Assembly: GCF_004346865.1 (NCBI RefSeq)
Contig: NZ_SMGR01000001.1
Location: 682,001 to 746,000, forward strand
Source: Shimia isoporae
GTDB lineage: Bacteria; Pseudomonadota; Alphaproteobacteria; Rhodobacterales; Rhodobacteraceae
Reading direction: 5' to 3'
DNA: 64,000 nucleotides
Shown: positions 43,665 through 51,197 of the stretch, in pieces
Layout of the letters: each line of letters starts with the position of its first letter
How positions within the stretch are numbered: the first letter of the stretch is position 1
Translations under genes and position numbers: made by a program
The notes under the pieces: generated by a model
What the model was told of the DNA's origin: nothing
What the model saw: the letters and a program-made list of their open reading frames with translations, nothing else
Database searches by the model: none

Positions 43665-46088
43665 TTAACCTTCGACATTGTAGAGACCACTGTCGCGCAT
43701 CAGGCTTGCGGTCTCTTCGGCAAGCAATCTTTCTTCGGCGCTGCCGCTCTGAACGGGAACTTTTCCGACTTCTAGAAACAGTGGGGCGGACAATGGTGTC
43801 ACGTGAGGCGTGCGGACGTGATCAATGCGGCCTCCGACGCGCGTAAGCATGTCTTCAATGCGTGCGAAATCGACAAGACCGCTGAGTGCCTCATTTCGCG
43901 TGACTTTCATCAGAAGATGATCCGGATCGTATTTCAGCAGCGTGTCGTAGAGAATGTCAGAGCTGAAGGTCGCTTGCCGTCCCGACTTGCGCTGACCTGG
44001 GGTGTTACGCTCGATTAGGCCTGCGATTGTTGCAGCCCCGCGGAAGGTACGTTTCATCAGTGCATTTCCCGCGAGCCAGCCATCAAGACCGTCGCGCAAA
44101 GCGTTGAGATCAAAAAGAGGTTCCGGATCTGCTATTTCGTCCAACCCCCAGATCAAGGTGGCATAGTCAGTAGAGACAAAACCCATCGGAGCGAGGTCGA
44201 GGTCTTCCATGCGCTTGGTAAGCAACAACCCGAGCGTCTGCTGTGCGTTGCGACCGGCAAAGCCGTAGACGACCATATTTTCACGGCCGTCCCGGGGAAA
44301 CGTTTCCACCAGAAGTCGACCGGGCTCCGGCAGACGAGACATGTCGCGCTGAAGGCGTAGCCAGTCCGCAGTGTGCTCAGGCAATTCCGGCCAACTGTCT
44401 TGTTGCAGAAAGCGGAGAGTGCGTTGACTGAGTTGTGTGGATGTCGCGAATTTGGTTCCGGAGAATACAGCGACCCGAGGCTTTTTTGCGGCATTGCGGG
44501 AAACTTCGACCGTCATTTCACGTAAGCCTTCGTAACGGACGATCTGTCCGCCGATCAAAAAAGTGTCCCCTTGTGACAACGATGCCGCAAAGGCTTCTTC
44601 GACTTCGCCAAGAGGTTTGCCGCCACGATTGCGCTTGAGACGGACCTTGAGTGTGTCGGCGTCCTGAATGGTTCCTGCGTTCATGCGTATCCGCGCGGCT
44701 GCGCGCGGATCGCGCAGGTGCCAGAGGCCGTCACGTTCTTGCAGCCGTTGCCACCGGTCATAAGCCCGAAAGGCGTAGCCGCCAGTCGCGCAAAACTCGA
44801 GGCAGGCATCAAACTCCTCTCGAGTCAGATCGGCATAGGCACCTGAAGAGGTCATCTCGGTAAACAGGGCATCGGCGGAAAAGGGAGCCGATGCTGCGGC
44901 GAGCAAGATGTGTTGGCAAAGTACGTCTTGGGGTCCACGCGCGCGGGGATCGCCGTCAAGGTCGCCTTCGCGGACGGCCTGCAGCGCGTTAACGCATTCC
45001 ACAACTTCCCAGCGGTTGGCCGGCACGAGTAAGGCTTTGGAGGGAGCGTTGTAGCGATGGTTGGCGCGACCGATGCGCTGCACCAGCCGTTTTACGTTCT
45101 TGGGGGCACCAACCTGAATGACGAGGTCCACATCACCCCAGTCGATGCCAAGATCGAGGGAACCGGTACAAACGATTGCCCTTAGATCGCCCCGCACCAT
45201 TGCAGCTTCGACCCTTTCGCGTTGCTGCCTGTCGAGGCTGCCGTGGTGGATGCCGATGGGAAGACTGTCTTCGTTAGCAAGCCACAGATTATGAAAGAAA
45301 ATTTCCGCCTGCGCACGTGTATTGTGAAAGATCAGTGTGGTCTTGTGTTGCCTCACCTGTTCCAGAACAGCGGGGATGGCATAGGCAGCCCCGCCGCCTG
45401 ACCAAGGGGGCGCTTCGTTGGGTTGAAGCATGGCGATATCCGGCGCTGGCCCAGGGTCTGCCGTGATGATCGAGCAGGGGTCGGGGTGCCGCGCGAGCAG
45501 GTCTGCGATCTCGCTTGGCCGGTCAACCGTGGCCGACAGGCCGACACGTCGTAGGTCAGGACAGAGGCTTTGCAAACGGGCAAGTGCGAGGAACAGTTGG
45601 TCGCCGCGTTTGGAATCAGCCAGAGCGTGGATTTCGTCGACAATAACGCGCTTGAGGCCTTTGAAGATGCGCGGTGCATCCTCGTATGACGTCAGGAGAG
45701 CGAGGCTTTCCGGCGTGGTCAGCAATATGTGCGGAGGGTCGACACGCTGGCGTTTTTTCGCAGTTTGCGAGGTGTCGCCGGTGCGGTCCTCGATGCGGAT
45801 CGGAAGCCCGATGTCCTCGACCGGCGTGCGTAAATTGCGTTTGATGTCGGCAGCAAGGGCCTTGAGTGGCGAGACATAGAGTGTGTGCAGGCCCGCGTGG
45901 TTTCCATCGGCCAATTCGGCAAGTGTCGGCAGGAAACCCGCCATCGTCTTGCCACCGCCGGTTGGCGCAATCAGCAGCGTGCATGGGTCGGCCGCACGTG
46001 CGAGCATTTCGCGTTGATGCGGGTGGATGTCCCAACCGCGCGTGGCAAACCAGCCTTCCAAAGCGGCGGGCAGTTGAGGCGATGTCAC
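43665..46088 (-). CDS. Ligase-associated DNA damage response DEXH helicase (Lhr-like)
   Basis: 807 residues. SF2 motifs: Q-like HPHQREMLARA, Walker A APTGGGKTMAGF, motif Ia YVSPLKALAADI, DEIH box VIVDEIHALADSKRGDQLF, motif III GLSATVDRPSE, and QRIGRANHR with CTGSLDLGIDWGDVDLVIQVG. The C-terminal Lhr/DUF4010-like half is complete. It pairs with PdeM in DNA repair. The start overlaps the stop of the ArsR gene (ATGA), so regulator and helicase are translationally coupled. Confidence 0.94.
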   Translation of the reverse strand: MTSPQLPAALEGWFATRGWDIHPHQREMLARAADPCTLLIAPTGGGKTMAGFLPTLAELADGNHAGLHTLYVSPLKALAADIKRNLRTPVEDIGLPIRIEDRTGDTSQTAKKRQRVDPPHILLTTPESLALLTSYEDAPRIFKGLKRVIVDEIHALADSKRGDQLFLALARLQSLCPDLRRVGLSATVDRPSEIADLLARHPDPCSIITADPGPAPDIAMLQPNEAPPWSGGGAAYAIPAVLEQVRQHKTTLIFHNTRAQAEIFFHNLWLANEDSLPIGIHHGSLDRQQRERVEAAMVRGDLRAIVCTGSLDLGIDWGDVDLVIQVGAPKNVKRLVQRIGRANHRYNAPSKALLVPANRWEVVECVNALQAVREGDLDGDPRARGPQDVLCQHILLAAASAPFSADALFTEMTSSGAYADLTREEFDACLEFCATGGYAFRAYDRWQRLQERDGLWHLRDPRAAARIRMNAGTIQDADTLKVRLKRNRGGKPLGEVEEAFAASLSQGDTFLIGGQIVRYEGLREMTVEVSRNAAKKPRVAVFSGTKFATSTQLSQRTLRFLQQDSWPELPEHTADWLRLQRDMSRLPEPGRLLVETFPRDGRENMVVYGFAGRNAQQTLGLLLTKRMEDLDLAPMGFVSTDYATLIWGLDEIADPEPLFDLNALRDGLDGWLAGNALMKRTFRGAATIAGLIERNTPGQRKSGRQATFSSDILYDTLLKYDPDHLLMKVTRNEALSGLVDFARIEDMLTRVGGRIDHVRTPHVTPLSAPLFLEVGKVPVQSGSAEERLLAEETASLMRDSGLYNVEG

Positions 46089-46417
46089 TTGGCGTTAGGC
46101 GCGCAAAAGAGGTTGTAAAGCAATGAGATAACCTCTGCCGTGTTGCGGTCCGCCAGCGTGTAGTAGATGGTTTTGCCCTCTCGGCGCGTGGCGACAAGGC
46201 CTTCTTCGCGCAGGCGGGAAAGCATCTGACTTACAGCGGCCTGACGCAGGTCGAGGAGATCCTCAAGTTCGCCAACAGATTTCTCACCGGAGCCGAGATG
46301 ACACAGGATCATCAGACGTCCTTCGTGCGCCAACGTCTTGAGATAGGCGGCGGCGGCTTGTGCATTTTGCGCCATTTCCGTTGGGGGCGCTGGCGGTTTC
46401 TGAAGGGTCTCGGTCAT
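46085..46417 (-). CDS. ArsR-family regulator with SqrR/BigR-type cysteine pair
   Basis: 110 residues from ATG 46417; a GTG one codon earlier is possible. The winged helix-turn-helix includes LKTLAHEGRLMILCHLGSGEKS and the recognition segment RQAAVSQMLSRLREEGLVATRREGKTIYYTL. Two Cys, 39 (MILCHL) and 105 (LFCAP), are 66 residues apart, the same spacing as the sulfide-sensing pair of SqrR/BigR. No metal-binding ELxVCDL motif is present. It overlaps the helicase gene by 4 bp. A persulfide-sensing role is inferred. Confidence 0.88.
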   Translation of the reverse strand: MTETLQKPPAPPTEMAQNAQAAAAYLKTLAHEGRLMILCHLGSGEKSVGELEDLLDLRQAAVSQMLSRLREEGLVATRREGKTIYYTLADRNTAEVISLLYNLFCAPNAK

Positions 46418-46478
46418 CACGTCTGCTCTCTTGCGTCAGAGAGATATAGCATCGGCGAGAAAGGTTTTCGAGATGTCT

Positions 46479-47708
46479 TCAGGTTTTTGGAGGCGCGCCG
46501 CCTTCGAAACTGTTTCCGTTGACGTAGTCACAGGGTTCGTCCTGCATTTGCAAGTGAAGTCCGGTGTCGGTGAAAGGGTGCGCTCGGGCAAGGTCTTCGT
46601 TGACCTCAATGCCGAGCCCCGCGGCCGTGGGCGGGGTCACGAAACCGTCCTCGACTGAGATCGATGAGGATATCAGCGCGTCGTGGAATTCGGTTTCGAT
46701 GGTCTCGATCATTAGCAGGTTGGGGATGGACGCTGCGAGGTGGATGTTGGCAGCCCACTCCACCGGCCCGGCATAAAGGTGGGGTGCCATTTGAGCGTTG
46801 TAACATTCTGCAATTGCAGCAACTTTCTTCATTTCCCAAATGCCGCCGGCACGCCCGAGGGCAGGTTGCAGAATTTCGGCCGCACCGGTGCGAAGCACGG
46901 TTGCGAATTCCGATTTGGTCGTCATGCGCTCACCCGTTGCGACCGGAATACGCACGTTGCGAGCCACTCGGGCCATGTCTTCGATGTTATCAGGCGGTGT
47001 CGGTTCTTCGAACCAGAGCGGGCTGTATGGCTCCAGTGCCTGACCGAGGCGGATGGCGCCCGCTGTGTTGAATTGTCCGTGGGTGCCGAAAAGCAGGTCT
47101 GCTCTGTCGCCGACTGCTTCTCTTATGGCTTTGCAGAAGGCGACAGACATGGAGATGTCGGACATGGCGGGCATATGTCCGCCGCGCATGGTGTAAGGGC
47201 CGGCGGGATCGAACTTTACAGCGGTATAGCCTTGGCGCACCATTTCGGCGGCGGTTTCTCCCGCCATTTCTGGGGAAGTCCAGAAATCGGAAACCTTATG
47301 ATGATCAAGGGGATAGAGATAGGTATAGGCGCGCAAGCGCTCGTTCATCAAGCCGCCGAGCAGAGCATAAACCGGGCGATCGCGGTCTTTGCCAAGAATG
47401 TCCCAACAGGCAATTTCGAGGCCGGAAAATGCACCCATCACAGTCAGGTCAGGACGCTGGGTGAAGCCGGATGAATAGGTCCGGCGGAAAAGGCGCTCGA
47501 TGTTTTCGGGGTTTTCGTCAAGGAAGTAGCGGTCAAACACGTCGCGAATAACGTGGGTCATCGCGTCCGGACCTACTGATGAGGCGTAGCATTCACCCCA
47601 GCCGGTGACGCCGGTGTTTGTGGTCAGCTTGACGAGTATCCAGTAGCGGCCACCCCAACCGGGCGCGGGCGGCGCAGTGACGATGACGTCGAGATCTGTG
47701 AGTTTCAT
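46479..47708 (-). CDS. Enolase-superfamily (mandelate racemase type) enzyme
   Basis: 409 residues from ATG 47708 (AGGGA upstream). N-terminal capping domain (GWGECYASSVGPDAM), then the TIM barrel: Lys165 in TAVKFDP, LLFGTHGQF (208-210), FEEPTPPDN (Glu234), ATGER (Glu260) and His310 in APHLYAGPVEW. Where the family has its first metal ligand Asp (DxH or DxN), this protein has Gly208, with His210 kept. It is related to sugar acid dehydratases of the ManD/GalD type, but the substrate is unknown. It lies downstream of the tmpB-like gene, across the third repeat array. Confidence 0.85.
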   Translation of the reverse strand: MKLTDLDVIVTAPPAPGWGGRYWILVKLTTNTGVTGWGECYASSVGPDAMTHVIRDVFDRYFLDENPENIERLFRRTYSSGFTQRPDLTVMGAFSGLEIACWDILGKDRDRPVYALLGGLMNERLRAYTYLYPLDHHKVSDFWTSPEMAGETAAEMVRQGYTAVKFDPAGPYTMRGGHMPAMSDISMSVAFCKAIREAVGDRADLLFGTHGQFNTAGAIRLGQALEPYSPLWFEEPTPPDNIEDMARVARNVRIPVATGERMTTKSEFATVLRTGAAEILQPALGRAGGIWEMKKVAAIAECYNAQMAPHLYAGPVEWAANIHLAASIPNLLMIETIETEFHDALISSSISVEDGFVTPPTAAGLGIEVNEDLARAHPFTDTGLHLQMQDEPCDYVNGNSFEGGAPPKT

Positions 47709-47767
47709 GGTCTTGTCCCTGTGGTCAGTCGCTCTCTGACGAACGGTCTGAATTTTGCTGTTTCTGA

Positions 47768-47811
47768 CGTCTGCAAAACGTCGGTATTTCGTCGGCACCG
47801 CATCTGTGCCG
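47768..47811. repeat. 11-bp phased tandem repeat array (copy 3)
   Basis: Units CGTCTGCAAAA, CGTCGGTATTT, CGTCGGCACCG and a decayed CATCTGTGCCG. The first unit is identical to the first unit of the array at 24583. It occupies the 119-bp gap between the HD oxygenase gene and the enolase-superfamily gene. Confidence 0.75.
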
Positions 47812-47827
47812 ATTGGGTGGGCTTGAT

Positions 47828-48409
47828 TTATCTCTGGTGGCTCATGTGGGCGTCGACAACTCTTTGAACCATTGGCGCAAAATGGGCGTAGTCGGGCGTC
47901 GGCATGTCCGGGCGTTTTCCGGCTTCGTCCAAGTAGCGGACCTGTATGATTTTCTCCAAATTCGGGTTCTGTTCGAATTCGGTAACTTCGGCGTCGGACA
48001 TTGGGCCGCCTTGAAGATTGAGCGAATGGATCGACGCGTCTGACAGGCGGTCAAAATATTCCGGCTTGGTGGCGCAAAGATATCGTTTTGCGGCCACATG
48101 AAACCGCACGCAATCGGTGACCACCGACGGGAAGAATTCGGCCAATACCTTGGCGCCGGCTTCCTCGTGAAACCGGTCTTTGGTGTCTTCCATGGAAAAC
48201 GTTCCGAATTCGGAAGTAAAATGGCCGATGTCGTGCAGGAGCGCTGCAACTATGATGTCCTCGCTCATGCCGTTCTGTTCCGCGATTGTCGCCCCCTGAA
48301 GCATGTGTTCAGCCATGGTGACGGGTTCGCCCAGATATTCTTCGTCGCCGCATCGCGCAAAGATGTCGCCGATGAAATCAACGATGGTGTCTTGTGTGAG
48401 TTCGGTCAT
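47828..48409 (-). CDS. TmpB/PhnZ-like HD-domain mixed-valent diiron oxygenase
   Basis: 193 residues. The diiron ligands line up with PhnZ: His35, His59-Asp60 (LLHDIGHF), His81 (RFHEEAGA), His104 (VRFHVAAKRYL) and Asp161 (VRYLDEAGK). Active-site residues Tyr25, Glu28, His63, Lys108 and Arg158 are also present. PhnZ and TmpB cleave the C-P bond of a 1-hydroxyphosphonate with O2, giving a carboxylate and phosphate. The start overlaps the stop of a GBBH-like dioxygenase gene by 4 bp. That partner type favours TmpB ((R)-1-hydroxy-2-trimethylaminoethylphosphonate to glycine betaine) over PhnZ. Usually annotated only as HD domain protein. Confidence 0.85.
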   Translation of the reverse strand: MTELTQDTIVDFIGDIFARCGDEEYLGEPVTMAEHMLQGATIAEQNGMSEDIIVAALLHDIGHFTSEFGTFSMEDTKDRFHEEAGAKVLAEFFPSVVTDCVRFHVAAKRYLCATKPEYFDRLSDASIHSLNLQGGPMSDAEVTEFEQNPNLEKIIQVRYLDEAGKRPDMPTPDYAHFAPMVQRVVDAHMSHQR

Positions 48410-49530
48410 GGTTCGATCTCCAACGCGGCAAGCGTCGACAGCAGGCCGTCCTTATCTGCGTAACAGCCTTGGAGCCAGCGATTGCCCGCGCCCGAGTATC
48501 CTTTGCGGGCGTGAAGAACGCGGGTGTTGTCAACGATGAATGCTTCTCCCGGGACCAGTTTGAACCGGACCTCCGACGCAGGGTCGTCGATGATGTCGCT
48601 CAGCTGGCGCAGCGCAGTGTAGTAATCTGTCATTTTGTCAAATGGTACGTCCAGTGGCGGAGCAGCGGAACGTGCGTTGAACCGGATGGAGTTCAATGTG
48701 CCCTCCGGTGTGAGTTCGATGACCGGACGGCGTGACGTGAGCTTTACGCCGGCCTCGCCAGCATATTCGAAACGGGCGGAGTGGCTGTGCAAAAGCGCAA
48801 AGCCATCCGGATTGTCTTGTCGCAACCTTTGCACAGCTGCAAATCCATCAACCACCATGTTGTCGCCGCCTTCAGCAGAATTCTCAAGACAGGCAAGGAC
48901 TTGAAGGGTCGGAACAGGGTCGCGATAGGGGTTGTCTGTGTGGGCCTGAAGGCCGAGGCCTGTAAAGGCGAGATTGGTTGGATTGACCTCGGTACGGACT
49001 TCGAAATGCCGACCATAGTTGGTTTCCCGCACAAAGCCAAAAAGGGCAACGATGTCGAATAGTGCACCCGGTTTCGGTGGCATACCGGATACTTTGGCAA
49101 ACCCGTAGCGGCGGATGGCCGCAAGCCAGTCGCGTTTGGCACGGTTGCTGCTTTGCAGGTCGGGCAGGTGTCCGGTCGGCACGCGCTCCATCAAAGACGC
49201 GTCCCATGTCTCAGCGTGTTCCGGCAAATGTCCTTTGTCGGTTTTGAGAACACGGTCATAGGCGTTGGCTGCGAGCCACTCGACGGGGAAAGCCGTGGAC
49301 TTGCCGTCTGTAAAGGTCATCGAGACGGTTGTGTCCGACGCTTCGGCAGTCGCGAGTTTGCAGGTGTCTGGCAGGTCGGCGAGCGTTGTGAGGCGTTGCC
49401 CGTTGTTTTGATCCCGATTGGATGGGTCAAGGGCGTTGTGGCGGAGCCAGACTGCGTGAAATCGGAGCACACCTTGCGGCAAGGAAAGAGCGAGAACTTG
49501 GCCTTGGTCTTGCAATGTGGCGTCGGTCAT
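48406..49530 (-). CDS. TmpA-like 2-oxoglutarate/Fe(II) dioxygenase (GBBH family)
   Basis: 374 residues; AGGAG precedes the ATG. It has an N-terminal DUF971-like domain (FHAVWLRHNA) without the Zn-binding Cys of human BBOX1, then a TauD-type dioxygenase core with iron ligands His197, Asp199 (AHTD) and His340 (RVLHARKGY) and 2-oxoglutarate-binding Arg351 (GNRWLQG). Aromatics at the BBOX1 trimethylammonium cage positions are kept: Tyr172, Phe176, Phe189. Coupled to the HD oxygenase gene, it probably hydroxylates C1 of 2-trimethylaminoethylphosphonate. True gamma-butyrobetaine hydroxylase is the alternative, but would not explain the partner. Confidence 0.85.
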   Translation of the reverse strand: MTDATLQDQGQVLALSLPQGVLRFHAVWLRHNALDPSNRDQNNGQRLTTLADLPDTCKLATAEASDTTVSMTFTDGKSTAFPVEWLAANAYDRVLKTDKGHLPEHAETWDASLMERVPTGHLPDLQSSNRAKRDWLAAIRRYGFAKVSGMPPKPGALFDIVALFGFVRETNYGRHFEVRTEVNPTNLAFTGLGLQAHTDNPYRDPVPTLQVLACLENSAEGGDNMVVDGFAAVQRLRQDNPDGFALLHSHSARFEYAGEAGVKLTSRRPVIELTPEGTLNSIRFNARSAAPPLDVPFDKMTDYYTALRQLSDIIDDPASEVRFKLVPGEAFIVDNTRVLHARKGYSGAGNRWLQGCYADKDGLLSTLAALEIEP

Positions 49531-49625
49531 TTCTGAACTCCTGCTGTGTTGCGGCGCCGGCGTTTCGCCCGGGGGCTGGCTATCGTCTGCCTGTCGCGAC
49601 GGAAGATGGGTCGGGATGCGCCAAC

Positions 49626-49997
49626 TCAGGTCCCCATTGATGCTGCGAAGGCTTCAAGTTCGCGCTCGATTTCGGTGATCGCTGCTTGCGTGCTGAAGAA
49701 ATAGAGATCGGGCGCGTCAACATCGTCCATGAAGACCTCGATCTCCATGGCGATGTCTTCTCCGTCAAAACCGCATGTGATTTTCCAGCGCCTTGTGTCT
49801 TCGACGGGGATATCGGAAAGGCCATCGCCGATGGCCGTGGCCACATCTGCGGGCAGTTCAAAGCGCGGATGGTTGGTCAGCCGTGTCAGAAAAGGCGCGA
49901 CCTCGACGGCGTCAAAATTCATGGACGTCGTCGAGGTGATCGGCGGCGGCGGTTTCGGCGCCGACGGTTTGAAGAGGTCTGTGACGAATTTCAGCAC
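49626..49997 (-). CDS. Small protein of unknown function in the tmpAB-like cluster
   Basis: 123 residues, soluble and acidic. A Pro/Lys-rich N-terminal stretch (LFKPSAPKPPPPITS) is followed by a compact alpha/beta region (WKITCGFDGEDIAMEIEVFMDD) and a C-terminal helix. I do not recognise the family. It lies 24 bp after the alcohol dehydrogenase gene and 95 bp before the dioxygenase gene, all on the minus strand, so it is probably co-transcribed with them. Confidence 0.65.
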   Translation of the reverse strand: MLKFVTDLFKPSAPKPPPPITSTTSMNFDAVEVAPFLTRLTNHPRFELPADVATAIGDGLSDIPVEDTRRWKITCGFDGEDIAMEIEVFMDDVDAPDLYFFSTQAAITEIERELEAFAASMGT

Positions 49998-50021
49998 GGC
50001 TGTCCTCCGGATACGGACTGA

Positions 50022-51110
50022 TTAGCGGTCAAACACAATCACGTTGCGCTTCGCGCTGCCGGTTTTGGTGTCGGCGATGGCCTCGTTGATCTGGTCAAGT
50101 GTCCAGCGGCCCGAGATCAGTTCGTCAAGCTTCAGGCGGCCCTGCTGGTAAAGGTCCACCATCCACGGAATGTCACGCTTGATGACCACGTCGCCCATCT
50201 TGCTGCCTTGCATGCCCTGACCGATGGCAGCGAGGATAACCGGCTCATAAGTGGATTTGGCGCCGGAATGCGGCATGCCAACCATGATGACCTTGCCACC
50301 AGGCGCGAGATAGCGGGGGGCGTCGTCATAGGCGGGGATCGCGCCGACGGTGACAATAACCGCGTCGGCGCCGCGGCCCATTGCGCGCATTGCTTTCACA
50401 AAGGGCTTCTTTTCGGTTGCCAGAACCCCGTCTGTGGCGCCGAATTCCTTCGCGATTTCAAGCTTTTCCTCGCTCATGTCCACCGCGACGATCCGGCGGG
50501 CTCCAGCGATGCGGGCGCCTTGAATGGCGTTCAGGCCCACGCCGCCGGCGCCGATCACGACCACATCCTGACCGGCGCGAATTTGGGCGGCGTTTACCAC
50601 GGCTCCGACGCCGGTGATCACGCCGCACGCAATTAGGCTGGCGGCCTCCATCGGAATGTCTTCGGAGATTTTCACAACCTGCGACTGGTCGACCACGACC
50701 TTCTCGGCAAAGGCCCCGCAGGCCATGGCCTGATGCAGTTTGCCGCCATCTGTTGTGCTCAAAGGCCCCTTGTCGCCGTCGTAGGGCGTACCACAGATCA
50801 CCGGCTTGCCCTCGGAGCAGGAGGGGCATGTGCCGCAGGCACGGATCAACGTGACAATAACAGGGTCGCCTTCGGCCAGACCGGTGACGCCCGCGCCCAC
50901 CGACGTAATGCGTCCTGAAGCTTCGTGGCCGTAAACGGCAGGCAGGCTTCCGCCCCAAGCGCCGTCAGCGAAGGAAATATCGGAATGGCAAATTGCCACC
51001 GCGGACAATTCAACTTCGATTTCGCCCATTTGGGGCGCACGCAGAGTGACGTCTTCGACAACGAGGGGTTGGCCGAACTCGTGGCAAACAGCGGCTTTGA
51101 TGGTGGTCAT
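50022..51110 (-). CDS. Zn-dependent alcohol dehydrogenase (class III-like MDR)
   Basis: 362 residues of the medium-chain dehydrogenase family. Catalytic zinc ligands: Cys in AVAICHSDIS, His in YGHEASGRI and Cys in LIACGVITGVG. The structural zinc lobe is CGTCPSCSEGKPVIC. NAD is bound by GAGGVGLNAIQGARIAGARRIVAVD, with Asp selecting NAD. It resembles class III (S-hydroxymethyl-glutathione) or NDMA-dependent enzymes, but the substrate is not fixed by sequence. Upstream of the tmpAB-like genes on the same strand, it may process an alcohol or aldehyde from quaternary amine or C1 metabolism. Confidence 0.88.
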   Translation of the reverse strand: MTTIKAAVCHEFGQPLVVEDVTLRAPQMGEIEVELSAVAICHSDISFADGAWGGSLPAVYGHEASGRITSVGAGVTGLAEGDPVIVTLIRACGTCPSCSEGKPVICGTPYDGDKGPLSTTDGGKLHQAMACGAFAEKVVVDQSQVVKISEDIPMEAASLIACGVITGVGAVVNAAQIRAGQDVVVIGAGGVGLNAIQGARIAGARRIVAVDMSEEKLEIAKEFGATDGVLATEKKPFVKAMRAMGRGADAVIVTVGAIPAYDDAPRYLAPGGKVIMVGMPHSGAKSTYEPVILAAIGQGMQGSKMGDVVIKRDIPWMVDLYQQGRLKLDELISGRWTLDQINEAIADTKTGSAKRNVIVFDR

Positions 51111-51197
51111 GTGGTCTGATCCTCTCCTGTTCCCAACAGTTTGGGGCAGGATAGGGAGGCTGTCATGCTAAACCAGACAAAGAGCGTCGTTTTTGGG

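Noticed and set aside
43638-43669. TTAA repeats (TTAAC words at three positions) as a CtrA binding site
   Set aside because: Spacings between TTAA words are 10 and 6 bp, not the 7 bp of the CtrA consensus.
48406-49530. True gamma-butyrobetaine hydroxylase for carnitine synthesis
   Set aside because: The overlapping PhnZ/TmpB-like HD oxygenase gene has no role in carnitine metabolism, and no carnitine genes are nearby. It is kept only as an alternative.
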